Of a stretch of 64,000 nt of DNA, positions 16,040-24,469 are shown piece after piece. Source of the DNA: JBNGOQ01 sp050589645 (GTDB taxonomy: Bacteria; Bacteroidota; Bacteroidia; Flavobacteriales; Flavobacteriaceae); the NCBI RefSeq assembly GCF_050589645.1, contig NZ_JBNGOQ010000003.1, forward strand, positions 1-64,000, in the 5' to 3' direction. The stretch's first letter is position 1; every line of letters begins with the position of its first letter. The translations under genes were made by a program, and so were the position numbers. The notes beneath the pieces were generated by a model that was not told the origin of the DNA, searched no databases, and was given only the letters and a program-made list of their open reading frames with translations.

Positions 16040-17701
16040 ATGGCGGAAGTTATTAACATGCCGAGACTTAGCGACACCATGGAAGAGGGGACGGTTGCCA
16101 AGTGGCTTAAGAATGTAGGGGACAAAGTGGAAGAAGGGGATATCTTGGCAGAAATTGAAACGGATAAGGCAACGATGGAGTTCGAATCCTTTCATGAAGG
16201 CACCTTGTTGCATATAGGGATTCAAGAGGGCGACGGAGCTCCTGTAGATACCCTTTTGGCCATTATTGGCGAAGAAGGGGAAGATATTTCCGGATTGTTG
16301 AACGGTTCAGGCACATCATCCCCAGAACCTCCAAAGGAAGAGATTGCAGCCGAGGCTACACCCGAAGCTCCTGCCCAGGATGGTGAAGCCGCTGCAACAT
16401 CAGAAGAAATTCCTGAAGACGTCGAGATTATTAAAATGCCCCGCCTTAGCGATACCATGGAAGAAGGCACTGTGGCCTCATGGCTAAAACAAGTGGGCGA
16501 TACTGTGGAGGAGGGCGATATCCTTGCGGAGATCGAAACCGATAAGGCCACCATGGAATTCGAGTCCTTTTATGCAGGCACCTTACTTTATATTGGTATA
16601 AAGGAGGGCGAGTCTGCTCCCGTGGATACGGTTTTGGCCGTTATTGGCCCTGAGGGGACCAACGTAGATGCTGTGTTGAACGCCAAACCCTCTGCCGGTC
16701 CGGCAAATACGGATGCCGCTTCAACCAATAAGACGGAAGCTCCTATTGCCGAAAGCAAAGAGACTGCAAGTCCGGAAACTACGGTTACTTCTGATGGGCA
16801 ACGTATTTTTGCTTCCCCGCTGGCCAAAAAGATTGCTGCGGAGAAAGGCATCAATATTGCTGAAATCAAGGGTACCGGAGACCACGGTAGAATCGTGAAA
16901 AAAGATGTGGAAAGTTATCAGCCTTCCGCCAAACCGGCGACGGCCCCTGTCACAGAAGTGCAGTCCGCTCCTGCGGAAAAGGCGGCCCCAGTAGTACCCG
17001 TACAGTTGGCAGTTGGTGAAGAAAGCAGCGAGGAAGTGAAGAACTCCCAGATGCGCAAGACCATTGCCAAGCGTTTGGCAGAATCCAAGTTTACGGCCCC
17101 GCACTATTATTTGACCATTGAGGTGGCCATGGACAACGCCAAGGCCTCCAGGGCGCAAATCAATAGCCTTCCCGACACTAAGGTGTCGTTTAATGATATG
17201 GTTGTTATGGCCTGTGCCATGGCACTTAAAAAACATCCTCAGGTCAATACCACTTGGAACGGGGACACCACACGTTATAATCACCATATAAGTGTAGGTG
17301 TGGCCGTAGCCGTTGATGAGGGACTCGTGGTTCCCGTACTCAAGTTCACTGATCAGATGAGTCTAACACAAATTGGGGCCAATGTCAAGGACTTGGCAGG
17401 CCGGGCGAGAAACAAAAAACTTACCCCTGACGAAATGCAGGGAAGTACCTTTACGGTCTCCAATTTGGGCATGTTCGGTATTTTGGAATTTACCTCCATT
17501 ATCAATCAGCCCAATTCGTCTATCCTATCCGTAGGGGCTATAGTGGAAAAGCCGGTCGTTAGAAACGGTGAAATTGTAGTAGGAAGCACTATGAAGGTTA
17601 CCCTGGCGTGCGACCATAGGACGGTAGACGGCGCCACAGGAGCCCAGTTCCTTCAAACACTGAGGGCATTTTTGGAGAATCCGGTGACCATGCTGGCCTA
17701 G
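16040..17701 (+). CDS. Pyruvate dehydrogenase E2 (dihydrolipoamide acetyltransferase), two lipoyl domains
   Basis: 553 residues. Two lipoyl domains (about 2-78 and 128-205) both carry ETDKATMEFESF, with the lipoylated lysines at K43 and K169. Pro/Ala/Glu-rich linkers separate them from the peripheral subunit-binding domain (about 255-293; FASPLAKKIAAEKGINI, GTGDHGRIVKKDV). The catalytic acetyltransferase core (about 330-553) ends with CDHRTVDGATGAQFL, whose His and Asp are the active-site motif. The lipoyl domains are similar at DNA level too, suggesting internal duplication. It follows pdhA by 4 nt. Confidence 0.95.
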   Translation: MAEVINMPRLSDTMEEGTVAKWLKNVGDKVEEGDILAEIETDKATMEFESFHEGTLLHIGIQEGDGAPVDTLLAIIGEEGEDISGLLNGSGTSSPEPPKEEIAAEATPEAPAQDGEAAATSEEIPEDVEIIKMPRLSDTMEEGTVASWLKQVGDTVEEGDILAEIETDKATMEFESFYAGTLLYIGIKEGESAPVDTVLAVIGPEGTNVDAVLNAKPSAGPANTDAASTNKTEAPIAESKETASPETTVTSDGQRIFASPLAKKIAAEKGINIAEIKGTGDHGRIVKKDVESYQPSAKPATAPVTEVQSAPAEKAAPVVPVQLAVGEESSEEVKNSQMRKTIAKRLAESKFTAPHYYLTIEVAMDNAKASRAQINSLPDTKVSFNDMVVMACAMALKKHPQVNTTWNGDTTRYNHHISVGVAVAVDEGLVVPVLKFTDQMSLTQIGANVKDLAGRARNKKLTPDEMQGSTFTVSNLGMFGILEFTSIINQPNSSILSVGAIVEKPVVRNGEIVVGSTMKVTLACDHRTVDGATGAQFLQTLRAFLENPVTMLA

Positions 17702-17842
17702 CAATCCGAGTTTGGTTTCCGGGCAATGGTTGATCAAGCAGGTCCCAGTTTTGCGCTGGAGACCAAGATTGATTATTGGCCTAATCAAAACTTCTCCATA
17801 TCATCGGGATACCTTATCTTTAAAAATCAAATTCGTACAGGT

Positions 17843-18907
17843 ATGGGAAAAGTAATTCGGCTTATAATGCTTTTGGTATTCGTGGCCTGCGGGTCAACAA
17901 AAGTGAGGGAAACCCCTTCGAATACTGTAGATGGTCCTGAGGGCCTTAAAGCTAGGGTAGCTTCTGTTGCCTCAGATGCAACCAACGGAAATAAGGCTAT
18001 AAACCCGGAAACCAATGGAAATACAACACGCCTCAAGGCAGATTTTTCCGATGAGGTCAGGATCGGGGGAATTATGAATTTTTTGGCTTCGGATGCATTA
18101 AAAGGCCGGGATTCGGGAAGCGAGGGCATAGCAAAGGCTGCAGATTTTATCGAGACTATCTTTAAGCAGAACCGTATTGCGCCCTATTTTGTGACCTACA
18201 GGGATACGTTGTCCAATTTCTCCAAACCGGCTTATAATGTTGTTGGTGTATTGGAAGGAAACGACTCTAAGCTCAAACACGAATTCATTGTGATCGGGGC
18301 ACATTACGACCACATTGGCATCATTAGCCCGGTCAACGGGGATACCATAGCCAATGGCGCCAACGACAATGCTTCAGGTACCACCGTAGTGTTGGAACTG
18401 GCCCGGTATTTCGGAAACGCAAGGACCAATAAGCGAAGTCTGATTTTTGCACTGTTCAGTGCCGAGGAAAAAGGACTTTTGGGATCGAATCATTTGGCCA
18501 AAAAGTTGAAGGCCCAAAATTTGGATCTATACGCCATGCTGAACTTTGAAATGGTCGGGGTTCCCTTGGTGGGCAAGGACTACTTTATGTATGTCACAGG
18601 TTATGAAATGTCGAATCTCGCAGAGATCAGCAATCAATATACGAACGAGAAACTGATCGGTTTTCTACCTACCGCCAAGGAATTCAACTTGTTCAAACGG
18701 TCGGATAATTATCCTTTTCACGAAGCATTCGGAGTACCTTCCCAAACGTACTGCACCTTTGATTTCACCAATTTTGACCAATATCACAAGGTAGGGGACG
18801 AGGTTTCCCTAATGGATTTTGGGCATATGGCCACTGTAGTGAACAAGACGATACCTGTGCTTAGCGGTATCATCAACGCGACGACCAGGGAAATAAAATA
18901 TAAATAA
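17843..18907 (+). CDS. M28 family metallopeptidase, lipoprotein
   Basis: About 354 residues from ATG 17843. A short signal ends in VFVACGS, a slightly degenerate lipobox with Cys at about 14, so it is probably an envelope lipoprotein. The M28 zinc site is complete: IGAHYDHIG (His), GANDNASGT (bridging Asp) and FALFSAEEKGLLGS (Glu-Glu), plus a later MVG and NYPFHE segment. It is probably an aminopeptidase; the substrate is unknown. The stop overlaps the next start (TAATG), which indicates coupling with the SDR gene. Confidence 0.9.
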   Translation: MGKVIRLIMLLVFVACGSTKVRETPSNTVDGPEGLKARVASVASDATNGNKAINPETNGNTTRLKADFSDEVRIGGIMNFLASDALKGRDSGSEGIAKAADFIETIFKQNRIAPYFVTYRDTLSNFSKPAYNVVGVLEGNDSKLKHEFIVIGAHYDHIGIISPVNGDTIANGANDNASGTTVVLELARYFGNARTNKRSLIFALFSAEEKGLLGSNHLAKKLKAQNLDLYAMLNFEMVGVPLVGKDYFMYVTGYEMSNLAEISNQYTNEKLIGFLPTAKEFNLFKRSDNYPFHEAFGVPSQTYCTFDFTNFDQYHKVGDEVSLMDFGHMATVVNKTIPVLSGIINATTREIKYK

Positions 18908-19587
18908 TGTCCAGCGTAATCATAACTGGCTGTAGCAGGGGTATTGGCTATGAACTGGCCCGTTTGTTTGCCAACGAGGGGCATCAGGTCTTGGCCCTGT
19001 CCAGAAATGATGGGCCCATGGCAGATTTGGGACATCCCAATATTTCCAGTTTCCCTTTTGACATCACCCACCAGGCCGACCTGGAAAAGGTGGATGGATT
19101 CGTAAAGAAGAACTGGGACAAGGTGGATGTCTTGATCAACAATGCCGGTAGCTTACTGAACAAGCCTTTTTCCGATATAACCTCCAAGGAATTTGAGGAT
19201 GTCTACCGGGTTAACGTGTTCGGCGTGGCCAACATCACCCGGACCCTGTTGCCCTATATGACAAAAAATGGCCATGTGGTCACCATAAGCTCCATGGGTG
19301 GGGTACAGGGAAGTCTTAAATTTCCCGGTCTTACGGCCTATAGTTCAAGCAAGGGCGCGGTCATTACATTGACCGAAGTATGGGCGGAGGAGTTTAAGGA
19401 AAATGGTCCCTCCTTCAATGTTTTGGCCATTGGGGCCGTGCAAACCGAAATGTTGGAAGAGGCATTTCCCGGTTATAAAGCCCCTATATCGGCCCGGGAT
19501 ATGGCCGCCTATATCAAAGATTTTGCCCTGGACGGAAATAAAATGTACAACGGGAAGCTGTTACAGGTTTCAAGTACCACCCCTTAA
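18907..19587 (+). CDS. SDR family NAD(P)-dependent oxidoreductase
   Basis: 226 residues. The cofactor motif TGCSRGIGYEL is at 7-17, NNAG at about 79-82, and the catalytic Ser / YSSSK set lies in ISSMGGVQGS ... AYSSSKGAV. It is a short-chain reductase or dehydrogenase of unknown substrate. It overlaps the M28 gene at its start and the SprT-like gene at its end (both TAATG), so the three form a tightly coupled operon. Confidence 0.88.
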   Translation: MSSVIITGCSRGIGYELARLFANEGHQVLALSRNDGPMADLGHPNISSFPFDITHQADLEKVDGFVKKNWDKVDVLINNAGSLLNKPFSDITSKEFEDVYRVNVFGVANITRTLLPYMTKNGHVVTISSMGGVQGSLKFPGLTAYSSSKGAVITLTEVWAEEFKENGPSFNVLAIGAVQTEMLEEAFPGYKAPISARDMAAYIKDFALDGNKMYNGKLLQVSSTTP

Positions 19588-20186
19588 TGGACGCTGTTTT
19601 AAAAAAATATTTGCCGGAAAGGGCAGTGATACCCTGTTTGGAACTGATTAAGGAGACCGGGGTAAACCTTAAAATAGTAAATCAGCGGGTTACCCGTCAT
19701 GGGGATTACAGGCGCCTGCCGAACGGATCACATCAAATCACGGTAAACGCCACATCCAATAAATATCGATTTTTAATTACCTTGATTCATGAAATTGCGC
19801 ACTTGGTGGCCTTCGAAAAATATGGACGCCAAATAAAACCTCATGGGCTTGAATGGAAAAGGACATTCCAATTTTTAATGCTACCATTTATCCGGCCAGA
19901 GGTATTTCCATCGAAACTATTACCCCTTTTGGCGAAACATTTTAGAAACCCGAAGGCAAGCAGCAGCACGGATGCTGATTTATCCATAGCTTTGAAACAG
20001 TTTGATGCGGCCACGGATAAAACCCATATTTTTGAACTTCCCTTTGGAAGCGTCTTTCGAATCTATAACGGCAAATTATTCAGAAAGGGGAACAAACGAA
20101 TAAAACGGTTTGAGTGTATGGAAGTCGCTACGGGAAAGCTATATCTCTTTCAACCAAATGCCGAAGTGGAACCCATCCGTGATTAA
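19587..20186 (+). CDS. SprT-like zinc metalloprotease domain protein
   Basis: 199 residues. LITLIHEIAHLVAF carries the HExxH zinc motif at about 68-72, followed by HGLEWKRTFQ, which supplies the third histidine as in SprT/Spartan-like proteins. The C-terminal part is basic and aromatic (FRIYNGKLFRKGNKRIKRFEC) and lacks the CxxC pairs of a zinc ribbon, although its spacing recalls one. Bacterial SprT-like proteins are poorly characterised; a role in clearing DNA-bound proteins is only an analogy to Spartan. It is translationally coupled to the SDR gene. Confidence 0.82.
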   Translation: MDAVLKKYLPERAVIPCLELIKETGVNLKIVNQRVTRHGDYRRLPNGSHQITVNATSNKYRFLITLIHEIAHLVAFEKYGRQIKPHGLEWKRTFQFLMLPFIRPEVFPSKLLPLLAKHFRNPKASSSTDADLSIALKQFDAATDKTHIFELPFGSVFRIYNGKLFRKGNKRIKRFECMEVATGKLYLFQPNAEVEPIRD

Positions 20187-20306
20187 AACTGGATCTGTGA
20201 TTCGCAAGGCACCAGCCAATGTTGAAGGCGAGGAGGCCAATTGAAATAGAAATATGATACCAGCGCTGTCCGAAACGGAGCAGCGGATTAATTTTTGATC
20301 GTAAAT

Positions 20307-21392
20307 ATGAACAAAAACTATTATGCCGTTTTAATGGCCGGCGGGGTCGGCTCCAGATTTTGGCCGGTAAGCACGAGCTCATATCCAAAGCAGTTCCACG
20401 ATATGTTGGGAACAGGGGAAACCTTGATACAAAAGACCTTCCATAGGCTTAACAAATTTGTGCCCTCCGAAAATATTTTGATCCTGACCAATGAGAAATA
20501 CAACGATTTGGTGCTGGAACAATTGCCCGAAGTGGAACAGGAACAGGTGGTTCTTGAACCTGCCATGCGAAATACGGCGCCCTGTATTCTGTACGCATCC
20601 CTTAAGATCCAGAAAAAGAACCCGAATGCCGTAATGATCGTTGCGCCCAGTGATCATTGGATCGAGGACGAAGTAGCCTTTGCTTCGGATGTTGAAAGCT
20701 GTTTTGACAAATGCGGGCAGGAAAAGGTACTGTGTACCCTGGGAATTACGCCAACCTTTCCCAATACGGGTTTTGGTTATATCGAATGTGAGAAAGGACA
20801 GGAAGAAAAGACAGGACTTAGGAAAGTGCACCAATTTCGCGAAAAACCGGATTATAAAACCGCAAAAGAGTTCCTAAAGCAAGGTAATTTTTTGTGGAAT
20901 GCGGGTATATTCATCTGGGGCGTGGGTACCATTGTGGACGCTTTTGAACAATATCAACCACAATTGCACGTGCTATTTCAAGCCGGTTTGGGATACTACA
21001 ATACAGAGGATGAACAAGCCTTTATAAAGGAAAATTATGGCAGGGCCGAAAATGTTTCAATAGATTATGCTATCTTGGAACGATCCAAGGCCATATATGT
21101 ACTTCCGGCTTCCTTTGATTGGAACGATCTAGGTACCTGGGGATCTCTCTATGATAAGCTGGGTAAGGATAGCGATCAAAATGCAGTGGTCAACAGTAAG
21201 GTCATCAGTGAGGACGCCTCCGGAAATATGATCCGTTCCCCAAAGGGAAAGGTCGTGGTCATAGATGGGTTGAACGATTATATCATTGTGGACAAAAAAG
21301 AAGTGCTATTGATTTTTCCCAAATCCAAGGAACAGGACATTAAAAAAATGCTTGGCAAGGTAAAAGACAAATACGGAGACCAGTACACCTAA
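20307..21392 (+). CDS. Mannose-1-phosphate guanylyltransferase
   Basis: 361 residues from ATG 20307. The nucleotidyltransferase signature MAGGVGSRFWPVS is at the start, then YPKQFHDMLG, LTNEKYNDL, EPAMRNTAPCI, APSDHWIED and FREKPDYKTA ... FLWNAGIFIW, all standard for GMP-type GDP-mannose synthesis. It makes GDP-mannose from GTP and mannose-1-phosphate for cell-surface polysaccharide. There is no C-terminal isomerase domain, so it is monofunctional. The DUF389 gene follows after 2 nt. Confidence 0.93.
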   Translation: MNKNYYAVLMAGGVGSRFWPVSTSSYPKQFHDMLGTGETLIQKTFHRLNKFVPSENILILTNEKYNDLVLEQLPEVEQEQVVLEPAMRNTAPCILYASLKIQKKNPNAVMIVAPSDHWIEDEVAFASDVESCFDKCGQEKVLCTLGITPTFPNTGFGYIECEKGQEEKTGLRKVHQFREKPDYKTAKEFLKQGNFLWNAGIFIWGVGTIVDAFEQYQPQLHVLFQAGLGYYNTEDEQAFIKENYGRAENVSIDYAILERSKAIYVLPASFDWNDLGTWGSLYDKLGKDSDQNAVVNSKVISEDASGNMIRSPKGKVVVIDGLNDYIIVDKKEVLLIFPKSKEQDIKKMLGKVKDKYGDQYT

Positions 21393-21394
21393 GT

Positions 21395-22858
21395 ATGAGT
21401 GAAAATACGGAACAGGGTGATTTTGATTCACCCAATGTACATGAAACAGGTGAAGATGTAAAGAAAGACTTTAAAGGGCTTCTCGGGAGTTCAAAAAAGT
21501 TTCTTTCAGAACTTCTCGATATTAGAAAAAATACGGATCAGGAGGCTACCAAGGCCTCTATCGTGACCGATATTCCGTTCAAGGGGCATACGTCCTGGAT
21601 TCTTATCTGTTCCATTTTCATAGCTTCGGTCGGGCTGAATGCCAATTCTACCGCTGTGGTTATTGGCGCCATGTTAATATCGCCGCTCATGGGCCCTATT
21701 TTGGGGATAGGTATGTCCTTGGCCATTAATGATATAGATACCTTGAGGCGCTCCCTTAAGAATTTCGCGGTGATGGTAGTGCTCAGTGTCATTACTGCCT
21801 TTTTGTTTTTTTATTTTTTCCCACTACGTGATGAATCGTCTGAACTGCTGGCCCGCACGGCCCCGGATATTCGGGATGTGCTTATTGCCTTTTTTGGGGG
21901 TCTTGCTTTAGTCATTGCGAGGGCGAAGAAAGGAACCATTGCCACCGTGATTTTTGGTGTTGCCATTGCTACGGCCTTGATGCCGCCCCTGTGCACTGTG
22001 GGTTTTGGACTGGCGATAGGGAATTTTGAATATGCCCTGGGCGCTATGTACCTCTTTAGTATCAACACCATTTTTATTGCACTGGCTACTTTTCTGGTGT
22101 TGAAACTATTGCGGTTTCCCATGGTACGCTATGTAAATTCCAAAAAAAGGCGACTTATTGCGCGTTTGGCCTCCTTATTGGCCATTTTGGTGATGATTCC
22201 TGCCGGGATAACCTTTTACAACGTATTTCAAGAATCCCGATTTAAGATACAGGCCCAAGAGCTGATCAACGAGACCATCGCGGTCTATCAGTTCCAAAGT
22301 GGTGGCAGGTATTTAAAGGACCTTACCGCCATAAATTTTAGACCGGACGAGGGATCTGTAATTGAGCTGGTCTGTATGGGAGACGAACTCATCCCGGAAA
22401 ACGTGATCGCCACCTGGCGAACGCAAAAAAACAACTACTCCAAATTGCAGGATACGGAATTGAGAGTAGTACAGGGAGGAAAGGACGACTCGGAGGAAAA
22501 GTTCAATTTTGTCAACGAGCTGTACGAGTCCAAAAAAGCGGAACTCTTGAATAAGGATGAACGTATCCGTATTCTTGAGGCCGAAGTGGCCAACCTTAGT
22601 AAACGGGCATCCAAGCAGATTCCGTTTCAGGACATCAGCGCCGAGGCAAAGGCCAATTACGACAATATTTCCTCTTTGGGTTTTTCCTATACCGTACTTA
22701 CCGACTTTAAGAAAATAGATACCATTCCGGTTTTTGAGGTAGCTTGGAAGGAGGGATCTACAAGAAACCAGATAAACACAGATTCCAAAAAGTTAAGTGA
22801 ATGGTTAAAGCTACGGGTAAAGGACAATAAAATTCAGCTTAGGCAAATAAAGAACTAG
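21395..22858 (+). CDS. DUF389 / TIGR00341 family membrane protein
   Basis: 487 residues. A hydrophilic N-terminus (about 1-65) is followed by about six membrane spans (65-290), with the DUF389 core VIGAMLISPLMGPILGIGMSLAIND and a second loop FGVAIATALMPPLCTVGFGLAIG. A cytosolic or periplasmic tail of about 200 residues includes a charged coiled-coil-like stretch (NKDERIRILEAEVANLSKRA). The biochemical function is not established for this family. It is convergent with the Mla-type ABC genes (stops overlap by 4 nt). Confidence 0.85.
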   Translation: MSENTEQGDFDSPNVHETGEDVKKDFKGLLGSSKKFLSELLDIRKNTDQEATKASIVTDIPFKGHTSWILICSIFIASVGLNANSTAVVIGAMLISPLMGPILGIGMSLAINDIDTLRRSLKNFAVMVVLSVITAFLFFYFFPLRDESSELLARTAPDIRDVLIAFFGGLALVIARAKKGTIATVIFGVAIATALMPPLCTVGFGLAIGNFEYALGAMYLFSINTIFIALATFLVLKLLRFPMVRYVNSKKRRLIARLASLLAILVMIPAGITFYNVFQESRFKIQAQELINETIAVYQFQSGGRYLKDLTAINFRPDEGSVIELVCMGDELIPENVIATWRTQKNNYSKLQDTELRVVQGGKDDSEEKFNFVNELYESKKAELLNKDERIRILEAEVANLSKRASKQIPFQDISAEAKANYDNISSLGFSYTVLTDFKKIDTIPVFEVAWKEGSTRNQINTDSKKLSEWLKLRVKDNKIQLRQIKN

Positions 22859-23622
22859 TTCCTTTCCTCAATGTACATTTGCCTTACTTTTTTGAAGAGT
22901 TCGGAAGAATAGACAAAATTGGTCACCGCTTCATTGTCGGTCTTAAAGATTTCCTTGTTACTGCCTTCCCACTCTTTGTGGCCATCCTTTAAGAAGATGA
23001 TTTTTTCACCAATTTCCATTACCGAATTCATATCGTGACTGTTGATAACAGTAGTGATATCGTATTCCTTGGTAATCTCCTGGATGAGGTTATCAATTAA
23101 AATTGCGGTTTTGGGATCTAGACCCGAATTGGGCTCATCACAGAAAAGATATTTTGGGTTCATCACAATGGCCCGGGCAATGGCCACCCTTTTTTGCATG
23201 CCCCCCGAAATTTCAGAAGGATATTTGTGATGCGCATCGATCAGGTTTACCCTTTTCAGTACAAAATCCACTCGATCTCGCATTTCCGATTTGGACTGAT
23301 GGGTGAACATCTCCAAGGGAAACATGACATTGCCCTCTACCGTCATGGAATCAAAGAGCGCACTACCCTGGAATACCATACCCATTTCTTGGCGCAGATC
23401 ACGCTGTTCGTCACCCGAAAGATCGGAGTAGACTCTGCCATTGTAACAGATAGAACCTTGTTCAGGAGTAAAGAGGCCCAAAAGACACTTGAGAAAGACC
23501 GTTTTGCCAGATCCGCTCTGTCCGATGATCAGATTGGTCTTGCCCTTGTCAAAACAAGTGGTAATACCCTTTAGAACATGGGCGTCGCCAAACGATTTGT
23601 GTATGTTGGTTACTTCTATCAT
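22855..23622 (-). CDS. ABC transporter ATPase, MlaF type
   Basis: 255 residues from ATG 23622. Walker A IGQSGSGKTVFLKCLLGL, signature ISGGMQKRVAIARAI and Walker B YLFCDEPNSGLDP are all present; the SGGMxKR signature is typical of MlaF/Ttg2A. The start overlaps the permease stop by one base (TAATG), so the upstream extension of this frame is not coding. With the MlaE-like permease it should move phospholipids between the membranes. No MlaD/MCE gene is adjacent within the window. Confidence 0.92.
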   Translation of the reverse strand: MIEVTNIHKSFGDAHVLKGITTCFDKGKTNLIIGQSGSGKTVFLKCLLGLFTPEQGSICYNGRVYSDLSGDEQRDLRQEMGMVFQGSALFDSMTVEGNVMFPLEMFTHQSKSEMRDRVDFVLKRVNLIDAHHKYPSEISGGMQKRVAIARAIVMNPKYLFCDEPNSGLDPKTAILIDNLIQEITKEYDITTVINSHDMNSVMEIGEKIIFLKDGHKEWEGSNKEIFKTDNEAVTNFVYSSELFKKVRQMYIEERN

Positions 23623-24359
23623 TAGCCCAATAGCAGTTGTGTTAGAATATAGTTTAAGATAATAATGACCACACTGGTCCAAACAAAGGCAGTGGTACTG
23701 GCCTTTCCTACCTCCAGGGCCCCGCCTTTCATATAATAACCATGAAAAGAAGGGACGGTAGCGATAATAAAGGCGAATACAATGGTTTTGATAAAAGAAT
23801 AGGTAACATGGAATGGAATAAAGTCCAGTTGTACCCCTTTTACGAAATCCGCACTGGAACTGAACCCGCCGATCACTCCGGCAATCCAACCACCTAAGAT
23901 GCCCGTATACATGGCAATTGCTATGGCAAAAGGGTAAATGAGCATCGCTATTATTTTGGGAAATACCAGGTAGTTAAGTGAATTGACCCCCATGACCTCC
24001 AGGGCGTCTATCTGTTCGGTAACCCTCATGGTGCCTATACTGGAGGTAATGTAGGATCCTACCTTTCCGGCCATAATAATGGAAGTAAAAGTAGGAGCGA
24101 ATTCGAGGATTACGGACTGTCTTGTGGCAAAACCGATTAAACTCTTTGGAATCAAGGGACTGTTTAGGTTCAGCGCCGTTTGAATGGTCACTACGCCACC
24201 GATAAAAAAGGAAATAAAAATGATGATGCCCATGGAGTTGAATATTAGCTCATCTATTTCCTTTAAAATCAAGGACTTCATTACCGGCCATTTTGTAGGT
24301 TTTTTTAAAACCTCGCGAAGCATTAGAAAATAGCTGCCAATGGATGCTATGTAGTTCAT
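23622..24359 (-). CDS. MlaE-type ABC transporter permease
   Basis: 245 residues from ATG 24359. It shows the MlaE family arrangement: an N-terminal amphipathic helix, FISFFIGGVVTIQTALNL, the central EFAPTFTSIIMAGKVGSYITSSIGTMRVTEQIDALEVMG signature region, and three to four further spans. It is the inner-membrane lipid channel paired with the downstream ATPase. The start is supported by a -7-like box ending 4 nt upstream. A longer frame to 24395 would place the box inside the gene. Confidence 0.92.
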   Translation of the reverse strand: MNYIASIGSYFLMLREVLKKPTKWPVMKSLILKEIDELIFNSMGIIIFISFFIGGVVTIQTALNLNSPLIPKSLIGFATRQSVILEFAPTFTSIIMAGKVGSYITSSIGTMRVTEQIDALEVMGVNSLNYLVFPKIIAMLIYPFAIAIAMYTGILGGWIAGVIGGFSSSADFVKGVQLDFIPFHVTYSFIKTIVFAFIIATVPSFHGYYMKGGALEVGKASTTAFVWTSVVIIILNYILTQLLLG

Positions 24360-24363
24360 GGAG

Positions 24364-24371
24364 TAAAAATA
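24364..24371 (-). promoter_or_regulatory. -7-like box of the mlaE-type gene, 4 nt from the ATG
   Basis: TATTTTTA on the minus strand (one mismatch to TAnnTTTG at the last base), then CTCC and the ATG. Confidence 0.4.
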
Positions 24372-24469
24372 GACTTCTTCATGTAAAAATAACAATATTA
24401 GCCATCATTTAATTTCCAATTAAAGTTAAACGAGTTTTATTGGTTATTTTTACGCATCAAATTTTCAAT

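Noticed and set aside
16721..17287. 188-residue minus-strand frame inside the E2 gene
   Set aside because: Antisense shadow; the E2 frame is complete and motif-rich.
23620..23889. N-terminal extension of the MlaF-type ATPase
   Set aside because: It overlaps the MlaE-type permease in another frame; the ATPase motifs begin right after ATG 23622, which overlaps the permease stop.
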